This document shows positions 9,758 to 17,498 of a stretch of 64,000 bases of DNA, one piece after another. Location: the NCBI GenBank assembly GCA_030651375.1, contig JAUSFM010000015.1, positions 124,001-188,000 of the forward strand, written 5' to 3'. The position numbers were made by a program, and so were the translations under genes. Under the pieces are notes generated by a model. It worked only from the letters and a program-made list of their open reading frames with translations, did no database searches and had not been told where the DNA came from. Within the stretch, counting starts at the first letter, position 1. The number at the start of each line of letters is the position of its first letter. This DNA is from Candidatus Woesearchaeota archaeon. GTDB lineage: Archaea > Nanobdellota > Nanobdellia > Woesearchaeales > UBA12501.

Positions 9758-10693
9758 ATGAAGATAGCACTATTATACTGCGGAAAGAGAAGGCCGGAAT
9801 CAATCAAGGATGTCTATTATGGGTTGTGTGCACTCGGCCATACACCCCAGTATGTTATGTACGACCAGCTGGAAAAAGATCTTTCTGTTCTTAAAAATTT
9901 TGAGCTGGTGTTTAACCGGTGCCAAAACAGGCGTGAACCAACAATTATTGCACGCCTTGAGCACAGGGGACTTGTGGTTACGGGAAATAGCGCAGAAACA
10001 GCCAGCATTTGTGGGGATAAGCAACTCGTTGCCGAAATTCTCAGAAAAGAAACGGTGCCGATTCCTGGGTTTGCCGCAGTCAATTCTCTTACGGATCTTC
10101 CTGAAGTGGCATATCCCTGCATCATAAAGCCTGCTGATGAACACGCAAGCAATTACCTTATCACTGAGAATGTGGTGCATGACTCCGCAGCACTGCGCCT
10201 GATGGTTCGTGAGATGCTGAAGATAAAAAAGACCGTGCTGGTGGAGCGTTTTATCGAAGGCAGAGAGTTTTTTGTTCCCTTGCTCTGGATGTCGAAAACA
10301 GGTACACTCGGCGTACCCGCATTCTTTGAGGTTGTGTTTTCCGAACGGTTTTTCAAAGGCCTACCGAGAATACTTTCACACGAGGTAAAATGGAACAGAA
10401 AAGATCCCCGATATTACGGGCTTTTCGAGCGATTTGACCACCACCTGCCGCCATCGCTTGAAAAGGCGGTCAAGGATACTGCAATCACCGCCGGGCGTGC
10501 GCTCGGTTGCCGCGGCTACGCATCAGTCAACATACGAATGGACGCGCAGAATAACCTGTTTGTCATTGATGTCAACCCGAACTGTGATATCTCACTCTAT
10601 TCTGATTTTTCAATTGCCTGTTATGGTGCGGGCATAGCATACCCGGAGATGCTAGAAAGAATCATAGAACATGCACAAAACCAGCCAAAATAG
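9758..10693 (+). CDS. ATP-grasp ligase, D-Ala-D-Ala ligase-like
   Basis: ATP-grasp enzyme forming an amide or peptide bond through an acyl-phosphate. Residues ~80-130 include the nucleotide-binding part (GNSAETASICGDKQLVAEIL, then YPCIIKPADEHAS), and the C-terminus has the metal-binding core YASVNIRMDAQNNLFVIDVNPNCDIS. The fold order is that of the D-Ala-D-Ala ligase branch. At 311 residues it matches that family. No other peptidoglycan synthesis gene is in the window, so the substrate may be something else (dipeptides, cofactors). Family sure, substrate unknown. It is monocistronic. Confidence 0.85.
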   Translation: MKIALLYCGKRRPESIKDVYYGLCALGHTPQYVMYDQLEKDLSVLKNFELVFNRCQNRREPTIIARLEHRGLVVTGNSAETASICGDKQLVAEILRKETVPIPGFAAVNSLTDLPEVAYPCIIKPADEHASNYLITENVVHDSAALRLMVREMLKIKKTVLVERFIEGREFFVPLLWMSKTGTLGVPAFFEVVFSERFFKGLPRILSHEVKWNRKDPRYYGLFERFDHHLPPSLEKAVKDTAITAGRALGCRGYASVNIRMDAQNNLFVIDVNPNCDISLYSDFSIACYGAGIAYPEMLERIIEHAQNQPK

Positions 10694-10717
10694 ATAAAAG
10701 AAAAATAAAAAACAAGA

Positions 10718-10846
10718 TTACATCAACATAACGTCTCCACCACGCGTTGCCTTCATCAATTTTTTCCCTGCATCCTTCTTTTTGATTTTTTTTCCTGCTT
10801 TCTTTCCTTCCTTTACCGCCATGCCGAAAATATTTGTTTCTGCCAT
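10718..10846 (-). CDS. Small basic protein, 42 residues
   Basis: A 42-residue ORF starting MAETNIFGMAVKEGKK and ending in a Met-rich tail. The middle is Lys-rich with alternating Gly/Ala (KKAGKKIKKKDAGKKL), which could form a positively charged helix binding nucleic acid. It is supported by a very strong Shine-Dalgarno (AAAAGGAGG, at 10851-10859) at good spacing and a TATA box about 55 bp upstream of the ATG, leaving a leader of about 27 nt. No family recognised. Its promoter core is shared with the 50-residue membrane protein gene at 59.5 kb. Confidence 0.75.
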   Translation of the reverse strand: MAETNIFGMAVKEGKKAGKKIKKKDAGKKLMKATRGGDVMLM

Positions 10847-10895
10847 AATCCATCCTCCTTTTGAAATGGTACTTGATTTTGAGAAGTTGGAAGTA

Positions 10896-10904
10896 TATAA
10901 AAAT
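10896..10904 (-). promoter_or_regulatory. TATA box of the 42-residue protein gene
   Basis: ATTTTTATA on the minus strand within the 14-mer ACAACATTTTTATA. The same 14-mer is found at the promoter of the small gene at 59.5 kb. Start of transcription would fall near 10873, giving a short leader with the SD. Confidence 0.5.
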
Positions 10905-11121
10905 GTTGTTTTATTGTGGGCCGTAAAGTTAGCGATACCGATGCGGGTGGCAAAATCTAATCGGGCACCAACACATTTAAGAACTTCGGGTTCCTATTTT
11001 GGAAGTATTGCCACTTCTGTAAACCCCATACGTTATCAGCAATAGCGATGAATTATATCCAACTCCCACCCGAAGGCACACAAACAATAATTTAATAAAC
11101 AATTCTTAAACATAGTTTAGT

Positions 11122-11631
11122 ATGAATGATTTACTTGAAATAAAAAAATCGAAAATTGCTGGTAATGGCGTTTTTGCCATTAAAAAAATTGCAAGGGGTC
11201 AAACTATTTGTTTTTTTACTGGAGAATTATGCACTTTAGATGAGGTCATAAAAAGATGTAATAAAGGTGTAGAAAAGCCGTCTGACCCTTTAGGAGTTGA
11301 AGATGATGAATATTTGGATTTAGATGAAATGTCAAGAACATTTAATCATTCTTGTAATCCAAATTCTTTTATTAGGGGCAAAACCGAACTTGTTGCTTTG
11401 AAAGATATAAAGATTGGGGAAGAAATTAATTACGATTATTCCACCACAATGAATGATAATAAAGAAAAAATAGAAAAAGCTGGAAGAATTTTATGGACTT
11501 GTAAATGTCATTGTGGTTCTAAGAATTGCAGGGGAATAATCGACCAATTTAAAACACTTCCCAAGAGAATTCAGAGGGAGTATATTAAAAACAAGTGTAT
11601 GCCCGACTTTATGCTAAAACAGTTCAAATAA
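11122..11631 (+). CDS. SET-domain protein, putative lysine methyltransferase
   Basis: A 169-residue SET-domain protein that would transfer a methyl group from S-adenosylmethionine to protein lysines. Motifs in order: IAGNGVFAIKKIARGQ at the N-terminus, the SAM-binding FNHSCNPNSF, GEEINYDYST with the catalytic Tyr region, and a post-SET zinc cluster CKCHCGSKNCRG. The gene is visibly much more AT-rich than its neighbours and uses A/T-ending codons, and it is flanked by unusual non-coding sequence on both sides, so it looks acquired. Two TATA-like elements lie upstream (11090-11110). Target unknown; small bacterial and archaeal SET proteins are known but sparsely distributed. Confidence 0.88.
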   Translation: MNDLLEIKKSKIAGNGVFAIKKIARGQTICFFTGELCTLDEVIKRCNKGVEKPSDPLGVEDDEYLDLDEMSRTFNHSCNPNSFIRGKTELVALKDIKIGEEINYDYSTTMNDNKEKIEKAGRILWTCKCHCGSKNCRGIIDQFKTLPKRIQREYIKNKCMPDFMLKQFK

Positions 11632-11839
11632 ATCTCGCGTGCCTTCCCCCACCCTTAAATTTGTGCCATCGCTACTTGCTCTTTTAAGTCGCACCTCGCC
11701 CTGCGGGCTCTCGGCGAACGCCTTGGGGCTGATAACCGCGATTAACAGGGAAATTCCTGCGAGATTTCCTCAAATTTGCCTACGGCGAACTTCTTTTAAT
11801 CGCATATGTTAGTAGGTGTCGCTAACGTTACAGCTCATT
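11632..11839 (+). other. Gene-free flank of the SET gene with imperfect repeats
   Basis: No ORF is supported. The stretch holds an imperfect direct repeat (tcttttaagtcgca at 11680-11693 and tcttttaatcgca at 11792-11804), each near a ggcgaac motif, plus an inverted pair gcgattaa/ttaatcgc. Composition changes abruptly from the AT-rich SET gene. It could be an insertion boundary or a decayed sequence. Confidence 0.4.
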
Positions 11840-13612
11840 TTATTGTTTCGCTTCTTTCTTCACAATATCTAACTTGATGTGCAGTTCCTTGAGCTGTTTT
11901 GCATCAACATCAGATGGGCTGCCGTCCATGGGGCACTGCGCTGCCTTGTTTTTTGGGAAGGCAATGACTTCGCGGATGTCAATAAGGTTGAGCATGCTTG
12001 CGACAACCCGGTCAAAGCCGATGCCCATACCACCATGGGGAGGCGCGCCGTATTTGAAGCTTTCGAGAAGGAATCCGAATTTGTTTTCGAGGTCTTTCTT
12101 GCTTAATCCAATCACTTTCATCACGCGTTCCTGAATGTCCGGCGTGTGGATGCGGATGCTGCCGGAAGCAAGCTCGGTGCCGTTCAGCACGAGGTCGTAT
12201 TGGGTGCACTTGACTTTTCCCGGATCAGTTTCGAGATATTTCAGGTCGTCTTCATACGGCATGCAGAACGGGTGGTGCGCGGGCTCCCATTTATCTTCTT
12301 CCTCGTTCCAGTCAAACAGCGGGAAATCAACAACCCAACAGAATTTGAATTCTTTTTCCTTTCCTTTCAACAGGCCGAGGTCATGGGCAAGCTTCTGGCG
12401 AAGCTTGTCGAGTACCTGATTGGTTGTCTTGAGGGTGTCGGCGATGAAGAGGAGCGTTGTGCCTTTTTTTGCGTTGGTTTTCGCGATGAGCTCTTTCTGT
12501 ATTTGCGGGCTCAAAAATTTTGCAATGCTGCTCTCAAGCCCCAGCTCGGTGACGCGCGCCCATGCCATACCTTTGGCGCCGTGCTGCTGGCAAAAGCTGA
12601 TGTAATTATCGAGCTCGTTCCGCGCAATGTCCGCGGGCGCGCAGATGCACTTGACAACGCCTCCCTTGCCAACCACATCAGAGAAGACTTTGAAGTCTGA
12701 TGTTTTCACGATGGCGCTGACATCGATGAGAAACAATTCATAACGCAGGTCGGGCTTATCTGTGCCATAGGTTTCCATTGCATGCGTGTGAGTGATTTTT
12801 GGAAACGGCCGTTTGAGTTCAGTGTTGATGCATTCTTTGTAGATTGCGCTAATGACGCCCTCGCCAACCGTGAAGAGGTCTTCAATTTCCGGGAAACTCA
12901 TTTCAATATCAATCTGTGTGTGCTCGGGTTGGCGGTCTGCTCGAAGGTCTTCGTCGCGCAATGCGCGCGCGAGCTGGAAGTACCGGTCGCATCCAGACAC
13001 CATAAGAATTTGTTTGTAGAGCTGGGGTGACTGCGGCAGTGCGTAGAATGTTCCCGGGTTGACCCTCGAAGGGACAATGTAATCACGCGCGCCTTCCGGC
13101 GTCGATCGAACCAACAGGGGAGTTTCCACTTCCATAAAATTCTGGCTCGACAGGAATTTTCGCGCTGCCTGCGCTGCGCGGTGGCGGATGAGTAGGTTGT
13201 GCTGCATTGTCGGCCGGCGCAGGTCAAGGTAACGGTATTTCAGACGGAGATCATCACTGGCAACAACACGGTCATCGACTTCAAACGGCGCAACCGCGGA
13301 CTTGTTGTGCACTTTCAGTTCTTTTACATCAACTTCAACTTCGCCGGTGAATAGGTTGGCGTTTGACATTCCTTTGGGCCGCGCGCGAACAGCACCGTGC
13401 ACTTCAATACAGTCTTCTCGGCGAAGGTGCTCTGCGTCGGAGAAGGGCTTGCATCCGGGCTCAAACACTGCCTGTGTCAGCCCGTAGCGGTCGCGCAGGT
13501 CGAGAAAAATAACGCCGCCGTGATCCCGCCGACTGTGCACCCATCCTTGGAGGCATGCTTTTTTGCCAATATCTTTTGTCGTGAGCTCATTGCACGTGTG
13601 GGTGCGTTTCAT
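11840..13612 (-). CDS. aspS: Aspartyl-tRNA synthetase, bacterial type
   Basis: Charges tRNA(Asp), and possibly tRNA(Asn), with aspartate. Order: N-terminal OB-fold anticodon domain (GWVHSRRDHGGVIFLDLRDR), class II motif 1 region, TPEGARDYIVPSR, ALPQSPQLYKQILM, motif 2 RALRDEDLRADRQPEHTQID, a large insert (about residues 290-420) in the place of the bacterial GAD domain, and motif 3 GMGIGFDRVVASM. Length 590 and these motifs are those of bacterial AspRS; archaeal AspRS is about 430-440 residues. Likely acquired from bacteria. TATA-like ttataaa at about 13638, 27 bp before the ATG. With GatCAB in the window it may be non-discriminating. Confidence 0.95.
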   Translation of the reverse strand: MKRTHTCNELTTKDIGKKACLQGWVHSRRDHGGVIFLDLRDRYGLTQAVFEPGCKPFSDAEHLRREDCIEVHGAVRARPKGMSNANLFTGEVEVDVKELKVHNKSAVAPFEVDDRVVASDDLRLKYRYLDLRRPTMQHNLLIRHRAAQAARKFLSSQNFMEVETPLLVRSTPEGARDYIVPSRVNPGTFYALPQSPQLYKQILMVSGCDRYFQLARALRDEDLRADRQPEHTQIDIEMSFPEIEDLFTVGEGVISAIYKECINTELKRPFPKITHTHAMETYGTDKPDLRYELFLIDVSAIVKTSDFKVFSDVVGKGGVVKCICAPADIARNELDNYISFCQQHGAKGMAWARVTELGLESSIAKFLSPQIQKELIAKTNAKKGTTLLFIADTLKTTNQVLDKLRQKLAHDLGLLKGKEKEFKFCWVVDFPLFDWNEEEDKWEPAHHPFCMPYEDDLKYLETDPGKVKCTQYDLVLNGTELASGSIRIHTPDIQERVMKVIGLSKKDLENKFGFLLESFKYGAPPHGGMGIGFDRVVASMLNLIDIREVIAFPKNKAAQCPMDGSPSDVDAKQLKELHIKLDIVKKEAKQ

Positions 13613-13678
13613 ATGCTTGAGAGTTTCGTTGGGATTTATAAAGATTGTTTCTTTGTTTATATCGGGGGTTATATCTGT

Positions 13679-14260
13679 CTATATCTTATCCTTCAGCTTG
13701 AGTTCCAGAATTAAATGCTCGACCTTCTTGAGTTCGTATTTGAGGCCGTCGAATTTCTTGCGGAGTTCCGAATTGCGGAATTCGAATTTCATCAGCTCAT
13801 CGTACACATCGGAAAGAAACGTGCGGATTGCAACAACTTCCTTGTAGTTTTCCTTGATGGCGCTGTTGGTCGCTCGGCGCATAAGCTCACCGAAAAGGTC
13901 GCAAATGCCGAGCAGGTAGTTTTCAGTATCAACACCGAGCTCTTTTGCTGTCGGCAAGGAGCCGTCAACTATGAATGAATAGTACGCAACCGCCTCAACA
14001 AATTCCTGCTCGGCAATGCGCAGGCTGCCGGAGTAGTACAGCGCGCCGTGCTTTTTGGTGAGCGCGACGAGGTTTTTGACACCTGCCTTGATGTCCCTGA
14101 CCAGTTTTTCCGCAGTGGTAAGTTCGTTCCGGTGGACTGCATAGATGATTTGTTTAGATAGTGAAATAATGTCCCTGCTTTTCTTGATGAGGGTATCGCG
14201 CTGCTCCTCGAACTGCTCTAGTTCCTTGTGCAGCCGCGCAAATTCTGATGGGTTGACCAT
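13679..14260 (-). CDS. Translin-family protein
   Basis: All-helical protein of 193 residues in the translin/TRAX family, which bind single-stranded RNA or DNA and, in some members, act as endoribonucleases. Visible signatures are the N-terminal FEEQRDTLIKKSRDIISLSKQ, the central IAEQEFVEAVAYYSF, the GICDLFGELMRRA segment and the C-terminal FLSDVYDELMKFEFRNSELRKKFD. Divergent from the three-gene membrane cluster. Archaeal translins are widespread; a role in RNA processing is inferred from the family. Confidence 0.88.
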   Translation of the reverse strand: MVNPSEFARLHKELEQFEEQRDTLIKKSRDIISLSKQIIYAVHRNELTTAEKLVRDIKAGVKNLVALTKKHGALYYSGSLRIAEQEFVEAVAYYSFIVDGSLPTAKELGVDTENYLLGICDLFGELMRRATNSAIKENYKEVVAIRTFLSDVYDELMKFEFRNSELRKKFDGLKYELKKVEHLILELKLKDKI

Positions 14261-14310
14261 GACGATAAAAAAGGAGGGGGAAGTATAAAAACGTTTGCAT
14301 GAAACGCAAT

Positions 14311-14319
14311 ATTTAAATA
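14311..14319 (+). promoter_or_regulatory. TATA box of the membrane-protein trio
   Basis: ATTTAAATA centred 28 bp before ATG 14343. The spacing decides the start of the first membrane gene: an upstream TTG at 14295 would lie before the predicted transcript start. Confidence 0.6.
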
Positions 14320-14342
14320 AGCAGATTCATAGAAATGAACAA

Positions 14343-14954
14343 ATGGTAGCACAGGAGTCCACGTTTCGAGGCATTATCAAGTTCTTTGGCGAGTTGGGCA
14401 TCTATGATGTCATCCTGCCGTTTCTGCTCGTGTTTACGATTGTATTTGCGGTGCTGGAAAAAACAAAGCTCTTCGGCACGGAAAAAGTAGGGGATAGGGA
14501 ATATCCGAAAAAAAATCTCAACTCAATGGTTGCGTTTGTTGCCGCGTTTTTGGTGGTTGCCTCGACCCGCTTGGTCGCAGCGATTAACGAATCGGTTGCC
14601 AACGTCGTGCTCCTCCTCTTGCTGTCGATTTGTTTCCTTCTCCTTATTGGTTCGTTCTACAAGGAAGGCGAGCCTATGAGCCTTGAGGGCAAGTGGCGCA
14701 GCTTGTTCATGATCATCATGTTCGTCGGCGTTGCGCTGATATTCCTCCAGTCTATCAAAATCGACAACCGTGGCATTGTGCAGTATGTGTATGATTATCT
14801 GCTGGTGAACTGGCAGTCCAACTTCACGGCATCGGTTATTTTCATCATCTTTATTGTTGGCTTTATTATCTGGGTCACTGCGTCGCAAGGGCCGCCTCCC
14901 ACAACAGGTTCAGGGGGAGGAAGCGGAAGCTCGAGCAGCAGCCATCATCATTAA
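14343..14954 (+). CDS. Multi-pass membrane protein, trio member 1
   Basis: A 203-residue membrane protein with about five hydrophobic segments and a Gly/Ser/His-rich C-terminal tail (residues ~190-203). The N-terminal part contains LPFLLVFTIVFAVLEKTKLFG, and very similar segments are in the two genes that follow, so the three are paralogues. A soluble loop (GTEKVGDREYPKK) follows the motif. ATG 14343 is chosen by TATA spacing. No known family recognised; it does not look like a transporter or pilin. The divergent neighbour is translin. Confidence 0.75.
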   Translation: MVAQESTFRGIIKFFGELGIYDVILPFLLVFTIVFAVLEKTKLFGTEKVGDREYPKKNLNSMVAFVAAFLVVASTRLVAAINESVANVVLLLLLSICFLLLIGSFYKEGEPMSLEGKWRSLFMIIMFVGVALIFLQSIKIDNRGIVQYVYDYLLVNWQSNFTASVIFIIFIVGFIIWVTASQGPPPTTGSGGGSGSSSSSHHH

Positions 14955-15014
14955 TCGAAAATTTTATATAGGGCACTCCCCTAAAAATCGTCAATAGAAA
15001 AAGAGTTGATACCT

Positions 15015-15608
15015 ATGCTGTATGGACCGAGCGGCGGAACATTCTTTGAGCGTGGCGTGCTCGCACTGGAACAATTAGGCATCAGCGATGTGCTTCTCCC
15101 TTTTATTCTGATTTTCACTATTGTTTTTGCGATTGCGCACCGGAGCAAGATGTTCGGCGAGAACCGAAAGAATATCGAAGTTATCATCTCATTGGTCATG
15201 GCGTTTTCAGTCATTATCCCGCATGTTACGGGCGATTACCCCGGCCAATGGGACGTGGTGAACATTATTAATTCGGCTCTGCCAAATGTGTCGCTGGTTA
15301 TTGTCTTGATCCTTATGGCATTGCTCCTTATTGGGCTCACCGGCCATCATGTAACACTGACCGGCAGCAGCACGAGCGGCCTGATTGTTCTTGTTGCATT
15401 CATTGTGGTCGGCTATATTTTCGGCGCTGCGGCGAATTTGTGGAGTATCAACGACAAACTCTCATTCCTCAACAATCCTGACACACAGGCACTGGTCGTT
15501 GTCGTTCTTGTCTTCGGCATGATTGTGTACTTTATCACGAAGGAAGACAAAGTGCAGGGCGAAAAATGGTTGGAACAGATTGGAAAGCATTTCACAAAAT
15601 CCCGCTAA
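15015..15608 (+). CDS. Multi-pass membrane protein, trio member 2
   Basis: A 197-residue membrane protein with the paralogue motif LPFILIFTIVFAIAHRSKMFG near residues 30-50, then five or so hydrophobic stretches and a charged C-terminal helix (KEDKVQGEKWLEQIGKHF) that should be cytoplasmic. A TATA-like tttatata at about 14964 gives it its own promoter. ATG 15015 is preferred over TTG 15006. Function unknown. Confidence 0.75.
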   Translation: MLYGPSGGTFFERGVLALEQLGISDVLLPFILIFTIVFAIAHRSKMFGENRKNIEVIISLVMAFSVIIPHVTGDYPGQWDVVNIINSALPNVSLVIVLILMALLLIGLTGHHVTLTGSSTSGLIVLVAFIVVGYIFGAAANLWSINDKLSFLNNPDTQALVVVVLVFGMIVYFITKEDKVQGEKWLEQIGKHFTKSR

Positions 15609-15618
15609 GAACTAAGCC

Positions 15619-16224
15619 ATGGTTACCCTCCTTGACGCCGGACTGTTAAGTACGCTTGCGCCAATTCTCTCTCTGTTGTTTGTCATGGCTGTTGTCTTTG
15701 GCGTGTTGAGCATGACCAAGCTCTTCGGCGACAACAAAGGAATTCATATTCTTATTGCAGTCATTCTCGGCTTGCTTGTGCTCCTCGTGCCGAATGTCAA
15801 TAACCTTATCATGACGATGATGCCGTGGTACACCTTTCTGTTCATTTTCATTGTGTTTATGCTGCTTATCTACAAAATTTTTGGCGCAACTGATGCAGAC
15901 ATTGTCGGTGTGCTGCGTGGGGATAGAACCATTGGTTGGCTTATCGTTATCATCTGCTTGATTATCGCCGGCGGTGCCATGGCTAGTGTGTATGGCCAGC
16001 AGTTGCTTCCATTGACAACGGGACCGGCGGTTGAAGGTGCACAAGGGACTGGAACAGGAACGGTGTATGCGGGAGGCACCACCAGTGGCGCAGCATCAAG
16101 CGCAACAGGAACGTACAGCAACAATCTTGCTGCGGCGTTTTTCCACCCAAAAATTCTCGGCTTTGGCCTGATTATGCTCATTGCAGTATTCGCCATGGCA
16201 GTTATGTCAATGGAACCACGATAA
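15619..16224 (+). CDS. Multi-pass membrane protein, trio member 3
   Basis: A 201-residue membrane protein 10 bp after member 2, so probably co-transcribed. It repeats the N-terminal pattern (LSLLFVMAVVFGVLSMTKLFG), has four or five hydrophobic segments, and a Thr/Gly/Ala-rich extracytoplasmic loop (about residues 135-170) before the final hydrophobic helix. The shared motif but divergent tails suggest hetero-oligomer subunits. Function unknown. Confidence 0.75.
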   Translation: MVTLLDAGLLSTLAPILSLLFVMAVVFGVLSMTKLFGDNKGIHILIAVILGLLVLLVPNVNNLIMTMMPWYTFLFIFIVFMLLIYKIFGATDADIVGVLRGDRTIGWLIVIICLIIAGGAMASVYGQQLLPLTTGPAVEGAQGTGTGTVYAGGTTSGAASSATGTYSNNLAAAFFHPKILGFGLIMLIAVFAMAVMSMEPR

Positions 16225-16245
16225 CGATTTTTAAAAAGAGTGTGT

Positions 16246-17259
16246 TTATACATTCGCCCGCTGTGCAATCGCGCGGTAGGTAAATTGGATAGCTTCGGCG
16301 TATCTGACTGATTCCTTAATCATTGGCATCCTCCCTTTTTTCTCGCGCACCCATCCCATGCCTGCGTTGTAGCCAATGAGCGCAGCAGCAACATAGCCGT
16401 TGCATTCCTTCAGATTTCCCGCCATGTACACTGCCATAGCAGGAATTGGTTTCCGGTAACCAAACCGTTCGTCGAATCCTTCTAAAAATCGGCGGTCTTT
16501 TTCATCGAAAATATCCCTTCCTTTTACATTTGCCGCGAGAAAACGGCGGTAATTATTTAATGCTGATTGCTGTTGCTCTGACATCTCCTTGAGGTCAAGA
16601 TAATTTTCTGGCACATCTTCAATATCCATAATGACACGCTGGGCGCGTGCTCGGGCTGCGCCGATTTTTAAAAATCGCTCATAGGCATCAGCGTGTTCAG
16701 GAAGTTTGCATCCCTCCCTATTTTGCTTTCCTGCGCACTGCATGCCATACTCTTTCGCCGACGGCTTGATGAACTGCGCAACGCCTGCAGCGGCAGCAGA
16801 AGAAATCGCAAATTCGTTGAACCGTGATTCCTCATACATCTGCGCAATAAGTACCAGTGGATCGACCGGAAAAATAGGTGCCGCTTCCTGTACTCCTTTC
16901 ATTGTCCAATGCAGAATCCAATGGATTCGTTTTTCAATATCAACATCGTTCACTTTTCTGCTTCCCCAAAATGGCTTGTCAGCGTAGCGGTCGTGCAGAA
17001 AGTCGAGTGTTGCTCGCTCAATTCGCTGTCGATATTCACTCGATGTCGGTGGATGATAATCAGCTGTAATAAAAACCGGCGGGCTTTCGGGAATGTGGAA
17101 TCGGGGAGCAGGCTTTGGCGCTGGAGGTTTTGGCTGGTGCAACTGTTTTTTCAGCGCTGCTTCTGCATCCGAAACAAGAACGGTTTCAATCATTGACAGG
17201 CCAAACGCCGTGGTGCCGACTATTCGACATGCATGGCTGAGGAAATCTCTGCGGTCCAT
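16246..17259 (-). CDS. Tat-exported lytic transglycosylase (SLT domain)
   Basis: Lytic transglycosylase-like enzyme that in bacteria cleaves peptidoglycan glycan strands. The N-terminus has a twin-arginine motif (DRRDFLSH), a hydrophobic stretch and an AEAA cleavage-like site, so export by the Tat pathway is likely. A Pro-rich linker (residues ~40-60) precedes the catalytic domain. The SLT core has YEESRFN with the catalytic Glu at about residue 140, followed by ISSAAAAGVAQFIKPSAKEYG, and near the end AALIGYNAGMGWV. Length 337. SD-like aaagggg precedes the ATG. Archaea have no murein, so the substrate would be bacterial wall or another polymer. Confidence 0.9.
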   Translation of the reverse strand: MDRRDFLSHACRIVGTTAFGLSMIETVLVSDAEAALKKQLHQPKPPAPKPAPRFHIPESPPVFITADYHPPTSSEYRQRIERATLDFLHDRYADKPFWGSRKVNDVDIEKRIHWILHWTMKGVQEAAPIFPVDPLVLIAQMYEESRFNEFAISSAAAAGVAQFIKPSAKEYGMQCAGKQNREGCKLPEHADAYERFLKIGAARARAQRVIMDIEDVPENYLDLKEMSEQQQSALNNYRRFLAANVKGRDIFDEKDRRFLEGFDERFGYRKPIPAMAVYMAGNLKECNGYVAAALIGYNAGMGWVREKKGRMPMIKESVRYAEAIQFTYRAIAQRANV

Positions 17260-17402
17260 CCCCTTTGGAATGCGTGTGCTGATTAAAATGCTCGTTGTAG
17301 CGGGATGAACAGCATTGTCTCGACTTTTAAACTTTTTTTATCGAAAATTAACGTATGATACAACAAATCAGTGAGATAAGGTGGGGCGTTTTTCTCTTTT
17401 TT

Positions 17403-17462
17403 CCCCCTTTTTCCACTCGAAACGGGCAATTTCCAGTCGAGCGATTTTATTTCTGGTGGAGA
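17403..17462. other. Origin-recognition-box-like repeats
   Basis: Between two genes. On the minus strand, 17403-17424 reads CGTTTCGAGTGGAAA followed by AAGGGGG, close to the archaeal ORB (TTCCAGTGGAAA plus a G-run). Two weaker copies on the plus strand are TTTCCAGTCGAG (17430-17441) and TTTCTGGTGGAGA (17450-17462). ORBs bind Orc1/Cdc6; the gene for that initiator is at 30.7 kb. A candidate origin or initiator-binding site, not proven. Confidence 0.4.
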
Positions 17463-17480
17463 ATGAAAAATTTTCGCGCC

Positions 17481-17498
17481 GCGCGCCTTACGGCGCGC
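17481..17498 (-). terminator. Hairpin terminator of the 543-residue gene
   Basis: GCGCGCC / ttac / GGCGCGC stem-loop with the stop codon in the loop. On the minus strand it is followed within about 10 nt by a T-run (AAAATTTTT), resembling an intrinsic terminator. Confidence 0.5.

Noticed and set aside
9758-10693. Peptidoglycan synthesis pathway from the ATP-grasp ligase
   Set aside because: No other mur or dal gene is near, so the D-Ala ligase label alone does not show a pathway.
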